Below are positions 9,403 to 17,008 of a stretch of 64,000 nucleotides of DNA, piece by piece (within the stretch, counting starts at the first letter, position 1; the number at the start of each line of letters is the position of its first letter). Made by a program: the position numbers and the translations under genes. Location: contig CALULA010000006.1 of assembly GCA_944321365.1 (NCBI GenBank), positions 62,001 through 126,000 on the forward strand, read 5' to 3'. The DNA comes from an uncultured Paraprevotella sp. GTDB taxonomy: Bacteria > Bacteroidota > Bacteroidia > Bacteroidales > Bacteroidaceae. Under the pieces are notes generated by a model. That model was not told the origin of the DNA, ran no database searches, and saw only the letters and a program-made list of their open reading frames with translations.

Positions 9403-10989
9403 ATGAAGAACATCAATAAATATATAGGAAGTGTGACGCTGTGTGTCACCGTCTGTGCCGCCGGTGCGCTGGTGGCGTCCTGCGCCGATGACTGGGACGA
9501 CCACTACACGGGCGTGGCCAGACCGTCGCAGACGATTTGGCAAACTATCCAGAGCCGCCCGGATCTGGCAGACTTCGCACGCCTGCTGCAGGCAAAAGGC
9601 TATGACAAGTATCTGAATTCGGATCAGAGCTATACGGTGTGGGCTCCGGTGGGTAGTATCGATACGACCTTGGTGACCGGAGAGGATATGAGTGAGGAAG
9701 AGATTCTGTCGCAGGTTGTGGAGAACCACATCGCCCACGGCGTGATTGCCGCTTCTACGGTGGTGAACGACACGGTGCTCGTACTCAACGGAAAGCGCAT
9801 GCCGTTCGTCGCCGAGGACGGAGTGCCCGGTTTCAACGGTACGCCCGTGAGTGAATACAACATAGAGTGCAGCAACGGCGAGCTGCACATACTGTCCGGG
9901 CAAGCACCGTACAACAACAACATCTGGACCTATCTGCGTCAGGATGCAGGCTTCTCCGACATCGCCGACTATCTGTACAGTTTCAACGAATGGGTGTTCG
10001 ACCCCGAAAACAGTGTGGTGAGCGGAGTGGTGGACGGCGAGCGTGTCTATTCCGATTCGGTGTTTGTCCTGGAAAACCAGCTTTGGGAACAGATAGGCGA
10101 TCTGAATGATGAGAGCCGCATCTATACCATGCTTGTACCTACTAATGCGGCGTGGCAGAAAATGCTGGCAGACTACAAGAAGTTCTTTAATTATGAGGAG
10201 GGCAACGACTCGCTGGCCGAGGCCTATGCCAGCCGTGCCATTGTGGACAATCTCATATTCGAGCAGAACTCCCAGACGTATCTGCCCGACTGGATCTCCA
10301 CAGGCGGCAACATCTTTACCCGCCCGTATGAGGACGGCGGCATCTTCTCGCATGTCGATGACTCGGTCGGCTGCAGCAACGGTGTGGTCTACAAGTCATC
10401 GGACATTTACATGGACCCGTATGAGACGATGGTCGAGGAAATCATCATCGAGGCAGAGGATGAAGAGCGCTATCTGGTCGGGGAAGGAAGGCAGACGAGT
10501 GGCACGCGTGTGTTTGTGGCTGCGGCCAACACCGGTGTTTCGGGCAGTTACTACATGCAGTACACCACGACTTCTGTCCTCAGCACACAGCCGAACATGA
10601 CTTTCGCTTTGCCGGACGTGTACTCCTGTGCCTATGACATCGGTGTCGTGTTCATTCCGCAGAACCTGACAGGCCGCGGTTGGGTTACCTCCATTGACCA
10701 GAAACCCAATCTGGTAGAGTTCACGCTGGAGGATGACAACACCGGCGAGGAACTTGAGAGCGGTGAGGTTGAGGTGCCGGGAACGGCTGTCGACACGATA
10801 TGGGTGGCGCGTGGATATGAGTTTACTTATTGCGACTATTTCCCCGACCGCACCGATCTTAGCGATGCTCCGGTACGACTGACCATCAGCAATGCCGCAT
10901 CGAGGAGCGACAGCAAGTACACGCGCACGCTGAATATTGATTGTATTATTTTGAAACCATCTAATGAAAATGCGGGCAATGAAGAATAA
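9403..10989 (+). CDS. Fasciclin-domain surface lipoprotein
   Basis: This 528-residue protein has a lipoprotein signal peptide with the lipobox 'VASC' (cysteine about residue 27). FAS1 features are visible at about 45-170: a 'YTVWAPVGS' box 1, an 'NHIAHG' segment and 'NGELHILSG' as box 2. A second FAS1-like copy follows ('TMLVPTNAAW', about 240). It is the third FAS1 gene of this cluster and starts 26 bp after the previous one. The 3' end overlaps the start of the second susC-like gene, which suggests translational coupling. Function beyond surface binding is not shown by the sequence. Confidence 0.85.
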   Translation: MKNINKYIGSVTLCVTVCAAGALVASCADDWDDHYTGVARPSQTIWQTIQSRPDLADFARLLQAKGYDKYLNSDQSYTVWAPVGSIDTTLVTGEDMSEEEILSQVVENHIAHGVIAASTVVNDTVLVLNGKRMPFVAEDGVPGFNGTPVSEYNIECSNGELHILSGQAPYNNNIWTYLRQDAGFSDIADYLYSFNEWVFDPENSVVSGVVDGERVYSDSVFVLENQLWEQIGDLNDESRIYTMLVPTNAAWQKMLADYKKFFNYEEGNDSLAEAYASRAIVDNLIFEQNSQTYLPDWISTGGNIFTRPYEDGGIFSHVDDSVGCSNGVVYKSSDIYMDPYETMVEEIIIEAEDEERYLVGEGRQTSGTRVFVAAANTGVSGSYYMQYTTTSVLSTQPNMTFALPDVYSCAYDIGVVFIPQNLTGRGWVTSIDQKPNLVEFTLEDDNTGEELESGEVEVPGTAVDTIWVARGYEFTYCDYFPDRTDLSDAPVRLTISNAASRSDSKYTRTLNIDCIILKPSNENAGNEE

Positions 10990-13900
10990 GAATCTATATT
11001 ATTGTATATGTGTGGGCATGGTCTTGTGCGGCACTCCCTGTGCCTACGGACAAGAGCTGCCGGCAGAGGGAGCGGATTCCGTACGGACGGCAGTGGAGAA
11101 AACGAAGCCCCAGGTGCCCACAGTGTCTTTCAAGGGGCAGGTGACGGATGCGGCTACCGGCAGTCCCGTGCAGGGTGCCATTCTGCAAGTGGCAGGCGAC
11201 GGGCGTTACAGCGCGCTGACAGGCGAGGACGGCTCTTTTGAGATTGCCGTACCGATGTATGCCAGCCAGCTGCAGGTGGAGGCACCGGGCTACGCATCCG
11301 TGCGTACGCACCTCGTGCCGGACGGCGATGAGCTGGACATCCGGCTCTATTCCGGAAACTTTACGGCGGACTTTGCAGGCGATGTGCGGGTGTCTGACCG
11401 CAGTTCCGCCGACGACTTCTCTCTCACTTCGGCTTTGACCGTAGAGGACGAGATGGCCAAACATCTGGGAGCGGATGTGCGCGTACTGCTGCATTCCGCC
11501 AATCCGGCCCAGGGCGCATCCTTGTTTGTGGGCGGTTTCAATTCGCTCAACGCCAACGCGCAGCCGCTGGTGGTGCTGGACGGTATGATTCTGGACACGC
11601 AGTCCGACCGCTCGCTGATGCACAGCGGCTACCTCAACAATGTACTGTCGGCCATCAGCGTGAACGACATCGAGAAAGTCACGGTGCTGAAAAACGCCAC
11701 GGCTCTCTATGGAGCCAAGGGCGCCAACGGTGTGGTCGTCATCGAAACCAAGCGTTCCAAGAGCATGGCCACGCGCATCGATGTGGACATCTACGGGCAG
11801 ATCGAGCTGATGCCCAAGTTGCCCGACATGCTGAATGCCACACAGTTCCGTTCGTATGCGACGGATCTGAACGGCAATGTCACTTCCATACCGGACTATC
11901 TGAACGACTACACTGCCGACAAGCAGCAGTATGCCACCTACCATAACAATACGGACTGGAAGGATTACGTCTACCGCGAGGCGTTCACCCAGAACTACGG
12001 TGTGAACGTGCAGGGAGGCGACGATGTGGCCAGCTACAACCTCTCGGTGGGTTATGCCAATGCGCAGAGCACGCTGAAGAACAATGATTTCACGCGGCTG
12101 AACATGCGTTTCAACGCCGATGTGAATATCGTCAGGGATGTGACCTGCCGCATCGATGTGGGCTATTCCAATACTACGCGCAACTTGCGCGATGATGGCT
12201 TCACAACTTCGGGAAGCATGCTCTCGCCGGGTGCGCTGGCACTGGTGAAAGCTCCCATATTGAGTGTATACACAGCCGATACGGACGGAAACATCACCGG
12301 CACGCTGGCCGACTACGACACGTTCGGATTGTCCAACCCCGTGTCCATTCTGGAAAACGGTGATGCAAGTAACAAAAACAGGCTGGAGTACAACCTGTTC
12401 ACGCTGAACGTGATGCCGCGCTGGCAGATCACGCCCCGGCTGGCTGTCTCACAGCAGGCAAGCTATATCCTGAACAACGTGTCGGAGCATTATTTCATAC
12501 CGGACGAGGGCGTTCCCACCTTCTCCACCGGAACGGATGAGCCTACCGACAACCAGGCCAAGGCTTATTCCGCCAAGCAGACAACGGTGCAGACCGACAC
12601 CCGTATCGACTGGAACAACCGTTATGGCGGTCACAGCATCAACGTGTTCGGCGGATTCCGCTACCTGAGCGACGCCTTCAATTCCGACGGCATACAGGCC
12701 GACAACAGTGTGGGCGACAAACTGCCCAACATCACGGACGACATGGACAACCGCAAAGTGCAGGGTATCGTCGAGGCCTGGAAGTCCACCTCGGTCTACG
12801 TGAGTGCGGACTACAACTTCGCCGACAAATATTTCCTGCAAGGGACGGTCACAGCCGAGACTTCCACCCGTTTCGGACGCAACGCCGACGGCGGTGTGAA
12901 GCTGGGCGACTACGTGTGGGGCGTGTTCCCCTCGCTGCAGGCTGCCTGGGTGGTGTCGGCCGAGCCGTTCTTCCGCAAGGTGGGGTTCATCGACTACCTG
13001 AAGCTGAACGTGGGTGTCGACCAGACCGGAAACGACAATATCGACTGTTTTGCCTCACGTAGCTACTTCGCTTCCACGCCGTTCCTGAACCAGTCGGCCG
13101 GTCTGGTGCTGGCCAACATCGGCAACGACCGCCTGAAGTGGGAGAGAGTGACCCGCATCTCGGCCGGACTTGATATGGGCCTGCTGGACCACCGGCTGAG
13201 CCTCGGCTTCAACTTCTATAAGTCATACGTTGACGACATGCTGACGGTGAAGTCCATCGGCGGCGTGAGCGGACTTGATTCCTACTGGAGCAACGACGGC
13301 AAGATGGAGAACATGGGCTTCGACATCTCGGCGCATGCCAGAGTCATGGCACTGAAGGATTTCTCGTGGGAGATCTCGGCCAGCATGGGACACTATAAGA
13401 ATGAAGTGACGGCCCTGCCCGACAATAACCGGTCGGTTTACACGCAGATCGCAGGCGGAACGGTGGTGACGCAGGTGGGTAGTCCGGTGGGCCTGTTCTA
13501 TGGCTATAAGACCGAGGGCGTATTCGCCACGTCGGAGGAGGCGCAGCAGGCCGGACTGTATAACGGCAGCCTGCGCGGCGAGCAGTTCCGTGGCGGCGAC
13601 ATGCACTTCGCCGACCTGAAGCAAGACGGCATCATCAATGAGGACGACCGGACGGTCATCGGTGACCCTAATCCGGACATTTACGGAAACTTCGGTACGA
13701 CATTGAACTACAAGAACTGGACGCTCAGCGCGCTGTTCAGCTATTCGCTGGGCGGCGACATCTACAACTATCAGCGTTCCGTACTGGAAAGCGGCTCCTC
13801 GCTGGTCAATCAGACCTCGGCCATGCTCAACCGCTGGACCTCGGAAGGCCAGCAGACCGACATACCGCGCGTGGGACGGGGCGACCCGATGGGCAACAGC

Positions 13901-14161
13901 CGCTTCTCCGACCGTTGGATTGAGGACGGCTCCTACCTGAAGCTCAAGTCGCTCACACTGAGCTACCGCTTCCCATTCAACTACACGTTCCTGCAGGGCA
14001 TCACCGTATGGGGAGCAGCCAACAACCTGTTCACCTGTACGAAATATCTGGGCAGCGATCCCGAACTCTCCATGTCGGGCAGTCCCCTCTATCAGGGCAT
14101 CGACACCGGTCTGCTGGGCCGTGGCCGCAGTTTTGTGCTCGGCGTGAAAATAAACCTTTAA
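10964..14161 (+). CDS. SusC/RagA-family TonB-linked outer membrane transporter
   Basis: This 1065-residue protein is the second SusC-like transporter of the cluster. It has a signal peptide, a carboxypeptidase-regulatory-like domain (about 50-130), a plug with 'LVVLDGMILDTQ' and 'DIEKVTVLKNATALYGAKGANGV' (about 200-260, quoted in parts) and a barrel ending 'LGVKINL'. Three in-frame ATGs lie at 10964, 10970 and 10979. The first overlaps the upstream FAS1 gene by 26 nt; the third gives a more ordinary signal peptide. The plug is more divergent than in the first SusC of the window, so the two pairs probably carry different ligands. The SusD partner starts 10 bp downstream. Confidence 0.93.
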   Translation: MKMRAMKNKNLYYCICVGMVLCGTPCAYGQELPAEGADSVRTAVEKTKPQVPTVSFKGQVTDAATGSPVQGAILQVAGDGRYSALTGEDGSFEIAVPMYASQLQVEAPGYASVRTHLVPDGDELDIRLYSGNFTADFAGDVRVSDRSSADDFSLTSALTVEDEMAKHLGADVRVLLHSANPAQGASLFVGGFNSLNANAQPLVVLDGMILDTQSDRSLMHSGYLNNVLSAISVNDIEKVTVLKNATALYGAKGANGVVVIETKRSKSMATRIDVDIYGQIELMPKLPDMLNATQFRSYATDLNGNVTSIPDYLNDYTADKQQYATYHNNTDWKDYVYREAFTQNYGVNVQGGDDVASYNLSVGYANAQSTLKNNDFTRLNMRFNADVNIVRDVTCRIDVGYSNTTRNLRDDGFTTSGSMLSPGALALVKAPILSVYTADTDGNITGTLADYDTFGLSNPVSILENGDASNKNRLEYNLFTLNVMPRWQITPRLAVSQQASYILNNVSEHYFIPDEGVPTFSTGTDEPTDNQAKAYSAKQTTVQTDTRIDWNNRYGGHSINVFGGFRYLSDAFNSDGIQADNSVGDKLPNITDDMDNRKVQGIVEAWKSTSVYVSADYNFADKYFLQGTVTAETSTRFGRNADGGVKLGDYVWGVFPSLQAAWVVSAEPFFRKVGFIDYLKLNVGVDQTGNDNIDCFASRSYFASTPFLNQSAGLVLANIGNDRLKWERVTRISAGLDMGLLDHRLSLGFNFYKSYVDDMLTVKSIGGVSGLDSYWSNDGKMENMGFDISAHARVMALKDFSWEISASMGHYKNEVTALPDNNRSVYTQIAGGTVVTQVGSPVGLFYGYKTEGVFATSEEAQQAGLYNGSLRGEQFRGGDMHFADLKQDGIINEDDRTVIGDPNPDIYGNFGTTLNYKNWTLSALFSYSLGGDIYNYQRSVLESGSSLVNQTSAMLNRWTSEGQQTDIPRVGRGDPMGNSRFSDRWIEDGSYLKLKSLTLSYRFPFNYTFLQGITVWGAANNLFTCTKYLGSDPELSMSGSPLYQGIDTGLLGRGRSFVLGVKINL

Positions 14162-14171
14162 AATACGACTG

Positions 14172-15941
14172 ATGAAGAAGATGAGTTTTAAAAAATCCAT
14201 ATTCCGTCCGGCAGCCGCCATTTGCGGAGCTGCCATGATGGCTCTCGCCTCGTGCGAGGTGGACACCACGACCGTGATGTTCGAAGAAGACCACCGGTTC
14301 TCACAGGCCGGCGATACCGTGTTCTCCATGTTGGGCATTATCTCACTGGCGCAGGAAGTGGCCGAGCGCAACGTGATTCTGGGTGAGGTCAGGGGCGACC
14401 TTGTGGCTCTGAATCCTCTGGTGACAGATGAGACGTTGTCCGGTCTGGCCGATTTCGAGGACCTGACCGACACCACCTACAACCGCTACCGTGACTATTA
14501 TGCCATCATCAACAACTGCAACTTCTATCTGAGCCGGGCCGACTCCGCCATGGAACGCCGTGGCGAGCGGGTGTTCATGAAAGAGTATGCGGCGGTGAGC
14601 GCCTACCGTGCCTGGGCCTATCTCTGTCTGGCCCGTCTTTACGGGACGGTGCCGTTCTATACAGAGCCGCTGCTGTCCTATTCCGACGTGGAGCGGGTAA
14701 TGAACGATCCCTCATGCCGCAAGGATATGGAGGGCATCTGTTCTTATTTCATATCAGACCTGCAGCCTTATCTCGATACCCCTTATCCTGACTACGGCGA
14801 CTTCAACTATGCAGAGAACAGCACGATAGACAGCCAGAATTTTTTCCTGCCCGTACGTCTGCTCCTGGCCGACCTCTATTTGTGGCGGGGATCGCTGACG
14901 GGCAGCCGTCCGGACTTCGCCCAGGCCGCCCAGCTCTATCACGATTACCTCTATGCCAACGGACCCGTGTTCGGCTCGTCCGATGCCAACCAGTACACGG
15001 CTTCTACGATGACAGAAGAGGACGTGTCTTACGGATGGGGCAACGGCGGTTTCACTTCGCTCGGCAGCGGGCTGATCAGTGTGATTCCGATGGCTGTGTC
15101 AGACTACTACGGCCGGGTGGGCACCCTGTCGCAGACCATGATGGGATACCTGCAGGGGTCGGAGTATCTGAAACATCTGGTGGATGGCACCTATTATTGT
15201 TATGTGGCTTATACGCAGGAGAACAGCGAGGAGTTCATCTCCCGTTACACCACACTGATAGATACGGAGTTCTATGGTACGCCGGAGAATCCGTGGATTC
15301 TTAACTACATCTCGGTGGCCGGCGAGCCGCAGTACGGGCTGGGCGACTTGCGTCTGTACCAGTTCCCCACCACGCTCACCTATGACATGCCCATAAGCAA
15401 GTACAGCCTGAACTGGCCTCATGTGGGTACGTATCACGCGGGCACCGTTTGGCTGCGTCTGGCCGAGGCCATCAACCGCGCCGGTTATCCGCAGACGGCC
15501 TTCTGCGTGCTCAAGTATGGCCTGAGCCGGGGCAACATGGTAGCCTACAACAAGGATGAGCTGCGCGAGCTGATGCAGACGGGCTACACTTTCTATGACT
15601 TTGAAGACAACACTGCCGCAGTGGGCATTCATGCTCTGGGCAGCGGAAATGCCGAGATGGACACGCTCCACTATTCCTTGCCGCCGCTGCCCACGGAGGA
15701 CGACAGCATCCGCGCGGTGGAGGACTATCTGATCGACGAGCTGGCCTTGCAGACGTCGTTCGACGGCAACCGTTTCTACGACCTGATGCGCTTCGCGTTC
15801 CGCCGGGGCGAGGACTTCCTGGCATCGCGTGTGGCCCGCCGCTCCCGTCCGGAGCTGACGGACGAGGAGCTGCGCTCCGATCCGCTTTTCGTGCGGCTGA
15901 CCGACCGCAGCAACTGGTATCTGCCGATGGTGGAGAACTGA
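14172..15941 (+). CDS. SusD-family lipoprotein
   Basis: This 589-residue lipoprotein (lipobox 'LASC', cysteine about residue 28) has the SusD pattern of an early TPR-like helical region ('AVSAYRAWAYLCLARLYG', about 140-157) and the late phrase 'TSFDGNRFYDLMRFAFRR' (about 530-547). It pairs with the SusC-like gene 10 bp upstream. It is more divergent from canonical SusD than the first SusD in the window: the N-terminal 'D.L...P' signature is replaced. It is the last gene of the FAS1/SusCD unit; a strong terminator follows. Confidence 0.9.
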   Translation: MKKMSFKKSIFRPAAAICGAAMMALASCEVDTTTVMFEEDHRFSQAGDTVFSMLGIISLAQEVAERNVILGEVRGDLVALNPLVTDETLSGLADFEDLTDTTYNRYRDYYAIINNCNFYLSRADSAMERRGERVFMKEYAAVSAYRAWAYLCLARLYGTVPFYTEPLLSYSDVERVMNDPSCRKDMEGICSYFISDLQPYLDTPYPDYGDFNYAENSTIDSQNFFLPVRLLLADLYLWRGSLTGSRPDFAQAAQLYHDYLYANGPVFGSSDANQYTASTMTEEDVSYGWGNGGFTSLGSGLISVIPMAVSDYYGRVGTLSQTMMGYLQGSEYLKHLVDGTYYCYVAYTQENSEEFISRYTTLIDTEFYGTPENPWILNYISVAGEPQYGLGDLRLYQFPTTLTYDMPISKYSLNWPHVGTYHAGTVWLRLAEAINRAGYPQTAFCVLKYGLSRGNMVAYNKDELRELMQTGYTFYDFEDNTAAVGIHALGSGNAEMDTLHYSLPPLPTEDDSIRAVEDYLIDELALQTSFDGNRFYDLMRFAFRRGEDFLASRVARRSRPELTDEELRSDPLFVRLTDRSNWYLPMVEN

Positions 15942-15946
15942 CGCCG

Positions 15947-15974
15947 GTTTCCGGCTTCTGCGTAAGCCGGAAAC
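15947..15974 (+). other. Perfect 11-bp inverted repeat after the SusCD unit
   Basis: GTTTCCGGCTT (15947-15957) and AAGCCGGAAAC (15964-15974) form a perfect hairpin with a 6-nt loop, starting 6 bp after the SusD stop codon. There is no T-run directly after it. It may protect the transcript end or act with the terminator that follows. Confidence 0.7.
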
Positions 15975-15987
15975 GGAATGCATACAT

Positions 15988-16025
15988 GCACGGGCGGGCT
16001 GATGCGGCCTGCCTGTGCTTTTTTT
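15988..16025 (+). terminator. Rho-independent terminator of the FAS1/SusCD unit
   Basis: A 12-bp stem (15988-15999 with 16007-16018, two G-U pairs) with a 7-nt loop is followed by seven T residues (16019-16025). It separates the SusCD unit from the ECF sigma gene. Confidence 0.85.
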
Positions 16026-16105
16026 GTGCGCCGATGCGGCTGAAATGGTTGTTTTTGACGTATATCTTGTGCTTTATCGCCCCATGGTTTCCCTGAAAGA
16101 TGCGT

Positions 16106-16113
16106 TAATTTTG
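16106..16113 (+). promoter_or_regulatory. Bacteroidetes -7 element for the ECF sigma gene
   Basis: TAATTTTG matches TAnnTTTG, 48 bp upstream of the ATG at 16162. No clear -33 TTTG is seen at the usual spacing. Confidence 0.6.
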
Positions 16114-16161
16114 CCTGTGTGAAAGGAGACAGAAACATTAACGGATACATAAACAGATATC

Positions 16162-16698
16162 ATGGAAACATTCACAGAAGAACATTTTTCAGCCTGCTAC
16201 CTGCGCTACCGTCCCGTGGTGCGCCGTTATATGGCGTTGCGTTTGCCCGACGCTTCGTTTGCCGACGACCTGACACAGGATGTCTTTGAGCATCTGTGGC
16301 GCAGCCGCGGCGTGATCCGGCTGGATGGCGACGGGAGTGTGTGGGGACTGGTGTGGTCCGTTGCGCGCAATATCCTGACCGACCATCTGCGCCGTCATGG
16401 CCGGCGGAGCGGTGTGATGAGCGCGTGGACGGAGGCCGTTGAGGGGACGGGTGCGGACGGTGCGGCTGCCGAGCATTGCCTAGCGGGTGAGCTTCGCCTC
16501 TGGCACCGTCGTGTGGTGGCCGGTCTGCCTGCACGCCGCCGCCGGATTTACCGTCTTTATTTTCTGGGCGGCATGTCGTATGCGGCCATTGCGCGTGAGT
16601 GTTCCGTCTCCGAGCGCACGGTGGGCACACAGCTCTGTCTGGCCTCACGTTTCATCCGTGCGTCACTGCAGGACATCTACAGCTATAAGGCGGGATGA
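16162..16698 (+). CDS. ECF-type RNA polymerase sigma factor
   Basis: This 178-residue protein has sigma region 2 at about 10-80 ('DDLTQDVFEHLWR' is the region 2.2-like core) and region 4 at about 115-170, with the helix-turn-helix 'SYAAIARECSVSERTVGTQL'. It belongs to the Bacteroidetes ECF group usually paired with a FecR-like anti-sigma factor and a SusC/D transporter. Here no fecR-like gene follows; the next gene is on the other strand. It has its own promoter and is separated from the SusCD unit by a terminator. It probably directs polymerase to a transporter locus, perhaps its neighbour, but that link is an inference from position. Confidence 0.92.
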   Translation: METFTEEHFSACYLRYRPVVRRYMALRLPDASFADDLTQDVFEHLWRSRGVIRLDGDGSVWGLVWSVARNILTDHLRRHGRRSGVMSAWTEAVEGTGADGAAAEHCLAGELRLWHRRVVAGLPARRRRIYRLYFLGGMSYAAIARECSVSERTVGTQLCLASRFIRASLQDIYSYKAG

Positions 16699-16789
16699 GG
16701 AGAAGGGGGAGTCTTGCCGGAACACCGGTTGTGGGGAGACGGGCTGGCAGGATGGAGAATGAGAAGACTTCAGATGACGGGCCGGTGCT

Positions 16790-16855
16790 TTCCGCAAAGA
16801 TACGACCGGTCTTGCGCAAAGTCGGTCGGAGTCTTGCGCAAGACTGAAGTCCGCA
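16790..16855. repeat. TTGCGCAA array, 3 units, 22-bp period
   Basis: The core is at 16790 (TTCCGCAA, one mismatch), 16812 (exact) and 16834 (exact), spaced exactly 22 bp. The 14-nt spacers are unlike each other. The same arrangement occurs at 31515, 43067 and 61563. Confidence 0.85.
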
Positions 16856-16873
16856 CAGCCGGGTGCAAAAGTC

Positions 16874-16948
16874 TGCATGGCCCGATGCCATGAACTTGCA
16901 TGGCGGCATGCAGGATTCCGCACGGCTTCATGCAGGGGCCTGATGGCC
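16874..16948. repeat. Degenerate 22-23 bp repeats with CATG cores
   Basis: TGCATGG occurs at 16874 and 16897, with related CGCACGG at 16919 and TGATGG at 16941 (steps 23, 22, 22). CATGCAGG occurs at 16907 and 16929 (step 22). The period matches the adjacent TTGCGCAA array but the core differs. Confidence 0.55.
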
Positions 16949-17008
16949 TGATACGGCATTCCTTACGTAAGAATGTAAGGGTGCAGTGCCGTGCAAGGGG
17001 GCGGGCGG

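Larger units (their letters stand above)
16699..17008. other. 310-bp convergent intergenic region with 22-bp periodic sequence
   Basis: This is the space between the sigma gene (+) and the helicase gene (-). It holds three units of the TTGCGCAA family (16790-16855) and a second periodic block with CATGCAGG/TGCATGG cores (16874-16948). I see no credible gene or T-tailed terminator in it. Confidence 0.8.

Noticed and set aside
5567..9403. Long minus-strand frames opposite the first SusD and the second FAS1 gene
   Set aside because: They are antisense to genes with clear signal peptides and family motifs, and have no motifs themselves.
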